The translations under genes and the position numbers were made by a program. Positions 7,768-15,439 of a DNA stretch of 49,342 nucleotides are shown here, one piece after another (the first letter of the stretch is position 1; the number at the start of each line of letters is the position of its first letter). The DNA is from a virus: positions 1-49,342 of IMG/VR virus record IMGVR_UViG_3300048918_000241. One strand, given 5' to 3'. The notes under the pieces are model-generated. The model was given only the letters and a program-made list of their open reading frames with translations, ran no database searches and was not told the DNA's origin.

Positions 7768-8384
7768 CAGAGGTTCGGGCTGTGCTCGTCCGGAACGTCC
7801 TTGAGCATGTCACGCTCGACGTTCTCATACGGGTGTGCCGGACCGTCTGCTCGATGGTTCAGCCAGCTCTGCATGACTGAGCCTTCGCTCTGATCCGGAA
7901 TACGAAGCTCGATCACTCGTTCCTTCTGCCCGTTGGCCTTGATGTTCATGTACTCAGCGGCTGTCGTCGCCTCGATCATGTCACCACCGATGACCATCTT
8001 GGCGATTGCGAGGTAGCCCTCGACATCGTCATAGCTGTCCTTGTAGTCCGGCATCTTGCCGATGCGGTGGCACTTGATCAGCACCATGATGATCGGCACG
8101 TCGACTGGACGAACCTCACGGCCCGACAGGTAGGCGTTGATCATCGCCGCCTGTTCGATCTGGTTCTGGACCTTGTCGCCGTAGGCAGTCCGCGCATCCA
8201 GGATTGCAGGAGCGTCTTCTGGCTCCGCGGGCGTCCACGCGTCGGGCTGCTTCACGTAGCCATCCTCGTCGAGACCGAGTCCTCGGCACCAGTACTTCGA
8301 GTGCCACACGTGTGCCGTGTGGTCCTCTTTCTTGAAGCACTCGCGCTGCTCGTACTCCACGTTGCCCATGATGATGTTGGTCAT
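7767..8384 (-). CDS. DUF6378-like phage protein
   Basis: 205 residues. The central block, with ARTAYGDKVQNQIEQAA and later IMVLIKCHRIGKMPDYKD and YDDVEGYLAIAKMVIGG, matches my memory of the DUF6378 domain found in many actinophages (unverified). The N-terminus has a possible metal site (CFKKEDHTAHVWHSKYWC). The function of this family is not known to me. The gene overlaps WhiB upstream by four bases (ATGA) and the helicase downstream by one base. Confidence 0.75.
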   Translation of the reverse strand: MTNIIMGNVEYEQRECFKKEDHTAHVWHSKYWCRGLGLDEDGYVKQPDAWTPAEPEDAPAILDARTAYGDKVQNQIEQAAMINAYLSGREVRPVDVPIIMVLIKCHRIGKMPDYKDSYDDVEGYLAIAKMVIGGDMIEATTAAEYMNIKANGQKERVIELRIPDQSEGSVMQSWLNHRADGPAHPYENVERDMLKDVPDEHSPNL

Positions 8385-8731
8385 GCTGTCATCTCCTTCT
8401 CGGCTTCCGCCTTCTTGTCAATCTCTTCTTGAAGCGCTTTGCGCTCCTTGGAGTCCAGCCCGCCGAACACACCGAACCGCAGGTTTGAAACCTGCTTACC
8501 GCTCTCGCTGATGTACGGCTTCTCTTTCAGCATGGCGAATGCCAAGCACTTGAATCGCACTTTGCAGTGCGTCTTGCAGAACTCTTTGGCTTCTGCAATC
8601 TCCTCACGTGTGTCAGGGAACCACTGCTCAGGGTCCCTGTTCAAACACGCGCCGTCGTCCATCCACTCTTCCGGAGTGACTGGACTCTCCATCGTCCGCA
8701 CCGACTGCGGCACTAGTATGTTTGCTGCCAT
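8381..8731 (-). CDS. whiB: WhiB-family transcription regulator
   Basis: 116 residues. Four cysteines arranged C29, C52, C56, C62 (CKTHC core) should bind an iron-sulfur cluster, preceded by WMDDGACLNRDPEQWF and followed by the family hallmark FGVFGGLDSKER (glycine turn at 87-91) and a basic tail. WhiB proteins are confined to Actinobacteria and their phages, where they bind the major sigma factor and change its promoter choice. Here it could shift host transcription or silence host wbl genes. AGGAG precedes the ATG, and the start lies 19 bases inside the resolvase gene. Confidence 0.95.
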   Translation of the reverse strand: MAANILVPQSVRTMESPVTPEEWMDDGACLNRDPEQWFPDTREEIAEAKEFCKTHCKVRFKCLAFAMLKEKPYISESGKQVSNLRFGVFGGLDSKERKALQEEIDKKAEAEKEMTA

Positions 8732-9234
8732 CTGTCCGCTCCTGTCGCATTGTCGATTACGAACTTGTACAGCACCTTGTTGACGATCGGGTTGGCAATG
8801 CCAACCTTCAGCGCCACGCGTGCTGCACTCACGAGGTCACTGTGATTCGTGTGCGGGAACCTGTGTACCTGGAACAGGTGCAACATGTCCTGCGTCACCA
8901 CGTTCTTAATACCCGTGTTATCCACGATGACCGAGCCAGGCATCAGCTTCTTGCAGTGCTGGACCATCGCCAGCATCTTGCGGTCGTTCGCCTGGTTACG
9001 TCCACGCTGTCTGTAGCCCTCCACGGCTGACAGCGTAGGCTGAGTCACGTACGCGTACGCACTCAGCTCCGTAATGAACTGCGGGTCCAGGACCACGTCC
9101 TGTTTCTTGCTCTGCTCTGTGACGTCGCTCCAGACACGTGTCTCCACGGCCCATTGCTTTCTGTCGGGATCGAGACTGATTGTCACGAGCCCGGTATCCC
9201 TAATCCCGGGATCGACACCAGTCAACTTAATCAT
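8713..9234 (-). CDS. RuvC-like Holliday junction resolvase
   Basis: 173 residues from ATG 9234 (MIKLTGVDPGIRDTG), chosen because GAGGG lies just before it and because a longer frame would start inside the terminator stem. The RNase H-fold metal motifs are GVDPGIRDTG near the N-terminus (first Asp), AVEGYRQRG (Glu) and HSDLVSAARVAL near the C-terminus (Asp), as in RuvC-type resolvases and related endonucleases. It should cut branched intermediates before packaging. It overlaps the WhiB gene by 19 bases. Confidence 0.85.
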   Translation of the reverse strand: MIKLTGVDPGIRDTGLVTISLDPDRKQWAVETRVWSDVTEQSKKQDVVLDPQFITELSAYAYVTQPTLSAVEGYRQRGRNQANDRKMLAMVQHCKKLMPGSVIVDNTGIKNVVTQDMLHLFQVHRFPHTNHSDLVSAARVALKVGIANPIVNKVLYKFVIDNATGADRWQQTY

Positions 9235-9258
9235 TGCACCACCCTCATTGTATTGGTC

Positions 9259-9292
9259 CAGCGGCGGGGCGGAGTCACACGCCCCGCCGCTG
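9259..9292 (-). terminator. Stem-loop between DNA polymerase and resolvase
   Basis: A perfect 13-bp GC-rich stem (9259-9271 with 9280-9292) with an 8-base loop starts five bases after the polymerase stop. No T-run follows. It probably attenuates or ends transcription of the polymerase operon before the resolvase gene. Confidence 0.7.
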
Positions 9293-9296
9293 TAGC

Positions 9297-11546
9297 TCAC
9301 TTGATATATCGGTAGGCAGACTTAACGTCCACCGCCAACGGGAAGTCAGGCAGACGACACGTCGTCATAGCCTGTCTGAACTGCTCCTTGACCCAGTCCT
9401 CGTTGTGACATGCTTCCTGGGGAACCCAGTCCGCATTGATCTCATCATGGAACTGTCCCATGATCCTGACGTTCCGCTCATTGCGGAGCCGGAACCTCAG
9501 GTCAGCGAGGCTGTCGAAGAACATCTCACGACACAGCGACTGTGTCAGGATGCCTGCGACCTTGCCACCGTAGATGCTGTAGTACGTCTCCTTCTTCGTC
9601 TTCGGATGCTGGTAAGTTGCCTTCCACAGCTCTCCGTTGAGGCGCTCTGCAGGCTTGTAGTAGCAGAGCTTGTCTCCACGGAAGTAGCACCCGTGAACGA
9701 AGCGCGTCACGAACGGCATGCCGTCCGGAAGCAGAATCTGAATGCACAGCGACAACGAGCCGGGGTGCTGTGCACTCATGGACGGTAGCTCGAACGGGCT
9801 GAAGCGTACGATCAGATCGTGACCGATCCGACCCTCCATGATCTCGTTGTAACGTACTGCATCCTTCAGCAGTCCGTCCAACTTGTACCAGAAGTCCACG
9901 ATCTTCGGGTTCGCACCACGCCAGTTGCTCACGTCCTCCAGCGCTGTTTCCAGCGTGACCTTGAAGCCAAGGCGGAACATGAAGTCCTGGACTGCAGACG
10001 CCGAAGCCTGGTAGCCACAGCTCAGCTCCGAGTACTTGCCTCTCGGTCGCTGCTCCTTGGTAACCTCTTCGTACGGCACGCCGAAGTACTTCGATGCCAG
10101 CACCTTGTACACGTCCTTGCCTTCCCTGTAGGCGTCGAGTTTCCACTCTTCGCCTGCGAGGTAGGCCAGTCCGCGCGACTCCACTGCGCTGAAGTCACCG
10201 ACGATGATCTTCCCGTCAGGTTCACTGGCTGTGAAGACCTGACGAAGTTGACCTGCCATGTCGACGTTGGTCCACGTTGTTGTCAGGTCGAAGACCGAGT
10301 CAACTTCACGGACGGGGTTACCGTCCGCGTCCACGACGAGCTTAGCGATGTTCTGCATCTGCACGCCGCGTCCCGTGGTACGCAGAGTCTGACCAGCACC
10401 ACAGTGCATGTACTGGTCTCGGAGCTGTCCGTCCTCACTCACGAGGTCCAGGATCTTCGGCAGCTTACTTAGCGTGCTTCCACCCATCTCTCGCTTGCAC
10501 TCCAGCAAGGCCTGCACCTCACGGAGCTTACGGACCTTGCGCTCTGCCTCTGGCGACAGCTGACCCAGCATGTCACGCCGCCAGACCCAGGTGTCTTCTG
10601 ACACCGTCATGACCAGCGGCTCGTCGCCTTCGGGCTTCAAGTCCTCAGTCATAGTGGTCAGGATGTCATCCCTGACCTTGTCGAGCAGGACAGGCAGGTT
10701 GTACTTGTCAAGGCTCTTGACGCGTACGCCCCGATCCTCGCAGTACTTCTTCAGCTGTGCTGGCGAGTTGAAGTTAATAACCTCGCCAGTCGAATCCATG
10801 AACTTCTTCTGCTCGATAAGACCGTTGGCCCACGCCCTCGTCTTCATCTTCTTGACGAGAGGCAGGTCCACCGTCCAGCCAGCCTGGTTCTGCTCCCACG
10901 TTGCCTGCTCGTTGTACGCCTCACGGATCAGCAGCATCGGGTCGAACTGGTCCACAAGCTTCTGTGCGACCAGCCGAATCTCTCTGCTACCCTTAGCGTC
11001 CATCTCGCAGTACTCGATGAAGCGCATCCACTTATTCATGTGCCCGTGCTTCTCGATCAGCTCCGGAGTTGGCCCATCCGGATACCACTCGTTGGGTACA
11101 CAGAACAGCATGACGAGGTCGTTGCCTTCCTCCAGCTTGTGGCTGTTCGTCAGCTGTCGCGATGCCACGATGAGCTTGGACTCCGCACCACAGATGCGAG
11201 CGTCCACAGCACTGTCCTCGAACTTGAACGGGTCAAAGTCCGCGTACCACCAGTGCGTGACCTCGCGCTCGAACGGAGCGTTGTGTGCCATGATTGGACC
11301 CTGATTGGCATCTGCCAACCAGCCTTGTAGACCGTTTGAGACTTCATCACGGTCATGCCCCAACGCATTGACTGGGTTACCTCGTTTCCAGATAGTCCCG
11401 AAGATCCAGTCGTAGGTGAGCTCGCCGTCTGCGTCCGCCACGCTACAAATGAGCGTCTTGAACTCAGGATCAGCAACGTAGTTCGCCAGGCCCCGCACCG
11501 GAAGATTGGTGCGGGACCAGGTCTCGTAGTCGAGTCCATACGTCAT
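9297..11546 (-). CDS. polA: DNA polymerase I (family A) with 3'-5' exonuclease
   Basis: 749 residues. An N-terminal proofreading domain shows Exo I (GLDYETW, D6/E8), Exo II region (MAHNAPFE) and Exo III (YCEMD, D183). The polymerase domain shows motif A (VGDFSAVESRGLAYLAGE, D451), motif B (RPRGKYSELSCGYQASA, near 500-515) and motif C (GQFHDEINADW, H700-D701-E702). There is no room for a 5'-3' exonuclease domain, as expected for phage replicative polymerases. It is coupled to the gene upstream through an ATGA overlap. With the primase, helicases, resolvase and nuclease of this arm it makes a near-complete phage replisome. Confidence 0.97.
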   Translation of the reverse strand: MTYGLDYETWSRTNLPVRGLANYVADPEFKTLICSVADADGELTYDWIFGTIWKRGNPVNALGHDRDEVSNGLQGWLADANQGPIMAHNAPFEREVTHWWYADFDPFKFEDSAVDARICGAESKLIVASRQLTNSHKLEEGNDLVMLFCVPNEWYPDGPTPELIEKHGHMNKWMRFIEYCEMDAKGSREIRLVAQKLVDQFDPMLLIREAYNEQATWEQNQAGWTVDLPLVKKMKTRAWANGLIEQKKFMDSTGEVINFNSPAQLKKYCEDRGVRVKSLDKYNLPVLLDKVRDDILTTMTEDLKPEGDEPLVMTVSEDTWVWRRDMLGQLSPEAERKVRKLREVQALLECKREMGGSTLSKLPKILDLVSEDGQLRDQYMHCGAGQTLRTTGRGVQMQNIAKLVVDADGNPVREVDSVFDLTTTWTNVDMAGQLRQVFTASEPDGKIIVGDFSAVESRGLAYLAGEEWKLDAYREGKDVYKVLASKYFGVPYEEVTKEQRPRGKYSELSCGYQASASAVQDFMFRLGFKVTLETALEDVSNWRGANPKIVDFWYKLDGLLKDAVRYNEIMEGRIGHDLIVRFSPFELPSMSAQHPGSLSLCIQILLPDGMPFVTRFVHGCYFRGDKLCYYKPAERLNGELWKATYQHPKTKKETYYSIYGGKVAGILTQSLCREMFFDSLADLRFRLRNERNVRIMGQFHDEINADWVPQEACHNEDWVKEQFRQAMTTCRLPDFPLAVDVKSAYRYIK

Positions 11547-12082
11547 TCGGTCGTAGCCTCCTTGTCCTTCAACTTGAATGTAACCTCGTAGTCGGTCGGG
11601 ATGTCCACGTAATCGTCCGACAGGCGCGCAGCATTACGCAGCGCGTAGAGCTTCGCATACCAGACGTCGAGCTCAGCTCTCGCCTGGTCGTATTCCTCCT
11701 GCGAAACCTTGCCGTCCTTGACCATCCAGAGATACGGCACACGCGGCTGCTCTCCGAGAAGCTCCATGAGATTATCGAAGATCTTGTACTCAGCATCTTT
11801 CACAGCCTCCTGGTACAACCGATACGCTTCGCGGTAGAGCGTGTCACGCGTCGCTCCACCAAGGTCGGTGCCGTAGCGCCAGAGCAGACGACGCACCCAT
11901 GCACGAGCGGTGCGCGTCTTCATTCGACGCTCCTGCCAAGCGACGTGCCAGCCGATTGAGTCCTCGAAGTGAGGCGACGACGATATGTTCTTGTAGACCT
12001 CGTCGTTCAGCTCCTCGTACTCAGGTGTATCCTTGCTTGCCAGCTTCTGCTGCCACTGTTGTGTGGCTTTACGCCTGCTCAT
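11543..12082 (-). CDS. Helical protein upstream of DNA polymerase, unknown
   Basis: 179 residues, charged and mostly helical; an Arg-rich stretch (RMKTRTARAWVRRLLWRYG, near 52-70) is followed by helices rich in Tyr and Glu and an acidic end. It overlaps the polymerase by four bases (ATGA) and the upstream small gene by 14 bases. No family is recognised. Constant coupling to the polymerase suggests a replication accessory role, which is inference from position. Confidence 0.75.
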   Translation of the reverse strand: MSRRKATQQWQQKLASKDTPEYEELNDEVYKNISSSPHFEDSIGWHVAWQERRMKTRTARAWVRRLLWRYGTDLGGATRDTLYREAYRLYQEAVKDAEYKIFDNLMELLGEQPRVPYLWMVKDGKVSQEEYDQARAELDVWYAKLYALRNAARLSDDYVDIPTDYEVTFKLKDKEATTE

Positions 12083-12260
12083 TGATCAGCCTCACGGTAT
12101 GATCGATGATGCAGTCCACGAGCAGATTCAGCGAGTCCTGAAACTCGCTGACTGCCGTCCAGAACTCCGCCATTGCTGGCGTGTCCATCTCGATCCCAGC
12201 ACGCTCGATGATGGTCATGACCTCATCGTCGCTGAGTGTTACCTTGTCAGGCATCCTCAC
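12069..12260 (-). CDS. Small acidic protein, unknown
   Basis: 63 residues from GTG 12260, which overlaps the nuclease stop (GTGA); an ATG two codons later (12254) is an alternative. AAGGGGA lies just upstream. The protein is acidic with two helices (LSDDEVMTIIERAGIEM, then an amphipathic stretch ending CIIDHTVRLINEQA). No family is recognised. It sits between a PD-(D/E)XK nuclease and a polymerase-coupled gene. Confidence 0.65.
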   Translation of the reverse strand: MRMPDKVTLSDDEVMTIIERAGIEMDTPAMAEFWTAVSEFQDSLNLLVDCIIDHTVRLINEQA

Positions 12261-13504
12261 CAGTCCCCTTCTGCCAGTGCATCTTCTTCTGCCTTCGCCT
12301 TGTCGTCGCTTCCATACAGAAGCTCCTGCATAGCGGGGCAGACCTTGGAACCACGGTCAGACCTCGACCGTGGATTGGCAGGACAGAACGTGCAGTGCGA
12401 CCCTGCCTTGAGACTCACGTCACCGGCAAGGATCGCACGCTCGCTGTCCTGAATGTCATGCATGAACTCGTTGAGCTCGTCCTGCTTGACGACCCACACG
12501 TTCATGTTGTTGCGCTGCATAATGTGAAGCGTCGCAGACTCATACGTGATCCCACCGAACGTCACAGCATAGTACATCAGCTGTGTGTTCTTGTATGCCT
12601 CGACTGGGATGTCTCCCATCTTCAAGTCGAGGCAGTGGAACTCGTTCTTGTCCATGACGATCAAGTCGACCGTGGTCTTGTACTTGCCTTCCAGCCACCA
12701 CGCTTCCTTCTTAACTTCCGTCAAGATCTGCAGCGTGTCAGGGTCCATGGCCTTGATGATGTCGTACACGTACTCCATCGCCTCGGCCATAGCCACGACG
12801 TAGCGCGGCTCCACAGCCTTCTCACGCTCACCGTTGACGTTGCCGTCCACGTCGACCGTAGGAACCTTGTAGACCAGACCACGCGCCACCACATCATAGT
12901 CCAGTGGCGGTGCTGTCTTCGCGATCATGAACCACCAGATGATGAAGGCTTTCTTGTCAGCCAGCAGCTTGACACGGTCCCTTCGGGTCACGAGCTCCTT
13001 CAGGAATGCTGCTATGACAAGCAGCTTCTTCCAGTCAGAAAGCGCAACCGCGAAAATTTCGTGGAGCTGTGTGCCTACGCCTTTCCACCCACTGTCGTTC
13101 GGTGCCGGGAATTCGAAGCCCGGAATCGCGACAGTCAGGTTAGCCGAGCCATGGCACTTGTGATACCGACTCGCCACCGATGCGCTGAAGCGCAGGATGG
13201 TCGGGTCTCTGTAGCGGTCGTCTGTACCGACCGCATCCAGTACTTCCTGTGTCATGTCTGTCCTTAGTCTGTCTCGATCATCGAGCGATAGCGGGAGCCG
13301 ACGCGGCTCGCCACCATACGCTCTGATGAGTGCTGTGTGCTTGCGGCAGGTCGAGAATACAGTCCGGACCCACTCGTTGCATGATGCAACTTCACAACGT
13401 ACGAGAGTTGTACATGCTCTGCACGTCTTGAAGTCACGCCATGGGTAACGAATCCCGCACTCACTGCACGGGCTCTTCCCCGTTCGGTCCGGCGTGCTCA
13501 TCAT
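12257..13504 (-). CDS. DUF2800-type PD-(D/E)XK nuclease with N-terminal zinc ribbons
   Basis: About 415 residues from ATG 13504; an in-frame ATG at 13555 is possible but would overlap the upstream gene more, and neither has a clear ribosome binding site. The first 60 residues hold paired cysteines (CSECG, CRAC, CEVASC, STCRKH) forming probable zinc ribbons. Then SASVASRYHKCHGSANL, KGVGTQLHEI, and the nuclease core YKTTVDLIVM and LDLKMGDIPVEAYKN (D and DxK) match the Cas4/RecB-like DUF2800 layout. Near the end CTFCPANP and KVCPAM resemble the cysteines of iron-sulfur-containing members. It probably processes DNA ends in replication or recombination. Confidence 0.8.
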   Translation of the reverse strand: MMSTPDRTGKSPCSECGIRYPWRDFKTCRACTTLVRCEVASCNEWVRTVFSTCRKHTALIRAYGGEPRRLPLSLDDRDRLRTDMTQEVLDAVGTDDRYRDPTILRFSASVASRYHKCHGSANLTVAIPGFEFPAPNDSGWKGVGTQLHEIFAVALSDWKKLLVIAAFLKELVTRRDRVKLLADKKAFIIWWFMIAKTAPPLDYDVVARGLVYKVPTVDVDGNVNGEREKAVEPRYVVAMAEAMEYVYDIIKAMDPDTLQILTEVKKEAWWLEGKYKTTVDLIVMDKNEFHCLDLKMGDIPVEAYKNTQLMYYAVTFGGITYESATLHIMQRNNMNVWVVKQDELNEFMHDIQDSERAILAGDVSLKAGSHCTFCPANPRSRSDRGSKVCPAMQELLYGSDDKAKAEEDALAEGDW

Positions 13505-13601
13505 CGTTCGGATGAGCTGGCTTGGCACAGCGGTAGCGCTCCCCATCATTCCCATCCCATTCGAACGTGCACCACTTAACTGCGCTCGTCAACGAGCTCA
13601 T
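13461..13601 (-). CDS. 46-residue protein with two cysteines
   Basis: I place the start at ATG 13601, with GAGGAGG seven bases before it; the open frame extends further upstream but with unlike composition, overlapping another gene. The product contains WCTFEWDGNDGERYRCAKPA and an acidic His/Asp/Glu tail. It overlaps the upstream zinc-ribbon gene by 26 bases and runs over the preferred start of the nuclease. Function unknown; a small metal-binding fold is possible. Confidence 0.65.
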   Translation of the reverse strand: MSSLTSAVKWCTFEWDGNDGERYRCAKPAHPNDDEHAGPNGEEPVQ

Positions 13602-13773
13602 TCGTAGCCTCCTCAGGCTTGTCGATGTTCTTGTGCGCCTTCCCGCAGACGCACATGCAGATGCTGCCACGGTGGTGGCGCGGGAACCGACAGCCGTGTC
13701 GACGGCCGTCAGTACGTTCGTTGTTCTTAACCTTGTACGTGGACCATACGGTCCCACAGAAGATGTGCTCCAT
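13576..13773 (-). CDS. Small cysteine/histidine-rich protein
   Basis: 65 residues, ATG 13773 with GAGGGA-type ribosome binding site upstream. Cys and His residues (C6, then RRHGCRFPRHHRG and CMCVCG) suggest a zinc-binding fold; the C-terminus is acidic. It is the first gene of the short run that includes the nuclease and polymerase, after a strong terminator on its upstream side. No family is recognised. Confidence 0.65.
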   Translation of the reverse strand: MEHIFCGTVWSTYKVKNNERTDGRRHGCRFPRHHRGSICMCVCGKAHKNIDKPEEATNELVDERS

Positions 13774-13809
13774 TACCTGATCCCTCGGTAGTGTTCTAAT
13801 CTAGAATGT

Positions 13810-13837
13810 GGGCGGCGGGCCATGTGACCCGCCGCCC
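13810..13837 (-). terminator. Stem-loop after the putative ssDNA-binding gene
   Basis: A 10-bp all-GC stem (13810-13819 with 13828-13837), 8-base loop, lies ten bases beyond the stop of the leftward gene 13848-14588. No T-run. It separates that gene, probably strongly expressed, from the zinc-ribbon/nuclease/polymerase set. Confidence 0.7.
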
Positions 13838-13847
13838 GTTCCTGGGA

Positions 13848-14588
13848 TTACTCCCAGTCGTCGCCGTCCTCCAGGACCTGCGCCTCATCCGTGCCGCCGG
13901 AGATCGGCAGGCCCAGATGCGGAAGCAGGAACAGGACTGACCCGTAGGCAGTGATGCCCAGCGATGCGCGCTCGAAGGCGTTCATCTTCATCGGCACACG
14001 GAAGTGCCAGTTGCTTCCCCACCACAGCTGGTTGGGGTCGCGACGCGAGGTCGGCAGATCGATCTTGCTCAGCTCGACTGCGACCTGCCGGCCCTGGTCG
14101 TTCTTGATGATGGCCTTCTTCTCGAAGTCCGCCTCGTACGGTCCCGAGACCTTCATCTTGAACGTGTACAGGTCCGTGTCGATGTTCTCCCGATCGCTGT
14201 CTGTCAGCTCTCGGATCGGCAGGTTGGGCTTCTCCTTGCGCCCTTCCAGCGTGGTCCACTTACGCTCCTTGATCTGCGCGAGCAGATCAGCCTGCGCGGC
14301 AGGGTCCACGCCCTTGCCGGTGAGCTCGTGGTAGATGCCGGTGAACGGCATGTACACGTTCTCAAGGTAGTCGACGGCCTTCTCGTACTTCTCCTGCGTG
14401 AGCAGGATGTTGACGCCGATCTTGTCGTCGTACTCCGGCGCCGCGATCTTCCGCTTGGCGCGCCAGTCCTTGATGGCGTCGAGGTCGGCCACGCTCGTGA
14501 GCGGGAACGACATCGGACCCTCGATGACGAGGTTCTTCGGCCAAGGGATCTCGACCTTCTCACGCGACTTCGTTGCTGCAGGTGCCAT
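13848..14588 (-). CDS. Possible single-stranded DNA-binding protein (tentative)
   Basis: 246 residues from ATG 14588 (MAPAATKSREKVE), chosen for the AAGGA eight bases upstream; codons further upstream are unlike coding sequence. The core looks beta-rich (YTFKMKVSGPYEADFEKKA, WHFRVPMKMNAFERASLGI, YGSVLFLLPHLGLP) and the tail is very acidic (TDEAQVLEDGDDWE). A beta core with an acidic C-terminal tail is the layout of phage ssDNA-binding proteins such as T7 gp2.5, and it lies just upstream of the nuclease and polymerase. It has its own terminator. The family is not certain; sequence motifs alone do not prove it. Confidence 0.6.
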   Translation of the reverse strand: MAPAATKSREKVEIPWPKNLVIEGPMSFPLTSVADLDAIKDWRAKRKIAAPEYDDKIGVNILLTQEKYEKAVDYLENVYMPFTGIYHELTGKGVDPAAQADLLAQIKERKWTTLEGRKEKPNLPIRELTDSDRENIDTDLYTFKMKVSGPYEADFEKKAIIKNDQGRQVAVELSKIDLPTSRRDPNQLWWGSNWHFRVPMKMNAFERASLGITAYGSVLFLLPHLGLPISGGTDEAQVLEDGDDWE

Positions 14589-14626
14589 GTTGCTTGTCCT
14601 TCTTCTCAGTGGATGTTGTCTGCTAC

Positions 14627-14818
14627 TTAGATGTACTGATTGCCGTGCACGGGATCGTAGACCCATGCAACGCCCATGTACATCGGTTCCATCAATGCTT
14701 CACGCATGATGTCCTTGGTGACCAGGAGCTGCTTACCGCAGTCCGGGTCTGCGCACTTGAAGTAGATGATCGGGCCAGAACCTGGCTCCGATATCTCCAG
14801 CTTGTGCTTGTGCCCCAT
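14627..14818 (-). CDS. Small protein with possible zinc-ribbon half
   Basis: 63 residues from ATG 14818, which overlaps the preceding stop (TGATG). It starts MGHKHKLEISEPGSG and has FKCADPDCGKQLL near residue 27, a single CxxxxC pair. No family is recognised. It is one of several small proteins with cysteine pairs in this arm. Confidence 0.65.
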   Translation of the reverse strand: MGHKHKLEISEPGSGPIIYFKCADPDCGKQLLVTKDIMREALMEPMYMGVAWVYDPVHGNQYI

Positions 14819-15135
14819 CAGTCGATCTCGTCCCACGCAGACGCGACCTCGACACGAGTCACGTCCTTGCTCTCAAGCAGAGCGAGCATCTGCTCGTTGC
14901 TCATGAGCTGACCGGGCCGACCACCACGAATAGTGCTGGTCGTCCACCACCGCCCGTCGACGTAGAGCGCGACGTACGTACGCTTCTTTGGCGTGTCCTG
15001 AGTGGACACACGAAGCTTGAACCGGATCACTGTGTTCTCCGGAACGTCACGCTCCTGCTTGCGCTTCTTCCGCCGATCCTTGATCTGCGTCACGATCGCA
15101 AGCTGCTCGGTCGGGTTGTTGTTAATGCTTGTCAC
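14818..15135 (-). CDS. Small basic protein, unknown
   Basis: 105 residues, GTG 15135 with GGAGA seven bases upstream. The first half is Lys/Arg-rich (IKDRRKKRKQERDVPE), the second has beta strands (IRFKLRVSTQDTPKKRTYVALYVDG cut into two strands) and an acidic end. It may bind nucleic acid, but no family is recognised. Coupled by TGATG to the next gene. Confidence 0.65.
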   Translation of the reverse strand: MTSINNNPTEQLAIVTQIKDRRKKRKQERDVPENTVIRFKLRVSTQDTPKKRTYVALYVDGRWWTTSTIRGGRPGQLMSNEQMLALLESKDVTRVEVASAWDEID

Positions 15136-15153
15136 TTGCTAGTCTCCTCGTTA

Positions 15154-15408
15154 TTAAGCGAGGAGCCCACCGATCTTGTCAGGCCTGAAGCCTGCCCACG
15201 AATCGGTGAGCTCCCCATCTGTGTGGACGAGAACCACTGGTGCTGACAGCAATCCCATGCCGCGGAATTTTTCCGCATCTGCGTCGGTGATGACGTGGCG
15301 ATTATACTCCACGTCCTTGTCCACCATGATCTTCTCAGTCATGATGCACTGCCGACACTCCTCAGATTTCTTCTTCGGCTCAGGCTTGACGTATACGTCG
15401 ACAACCAT
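15154..15408 (-). CDS. NrdH-type glutaredoxin-like protein
   Basis: 84 residues. A redox CxxC (ECRQCIMTEKIM, near residues 18-21), a cis-proline segment LLSAPVVLVHTDG and the ending SWAGFRPDKIGGLL are the features of NrdH redoxins, which reduce class Ib ribonucleotide reductase. No ribonucleotide reductase is visible in this window, so it may serve the host enzyme to raise dNTP supply. It starts with AAGGAG upstream and follows the DUF932 gene closely. Confidence 0.85.
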   Translation of the reverse strand: MVVDVYVKPEPKKKSEECRQCIMTEKIMVDKDVEYNRHVITDADAEKFRGMGLLSAPVVLVHTDGELTDSWAGFRPDKIGGLLA

Positions 15409-15439
15409 TGATTCTCCTTGTGATTGCTGAGCCGAGTGC

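Noticed and set aside
13264-13464. 66-codon leftward frame within the nuclease gene
   Set aside because: It is an out-of-frame overlap with the zinc-ribbon part of the nuclease, which has clear motifs.
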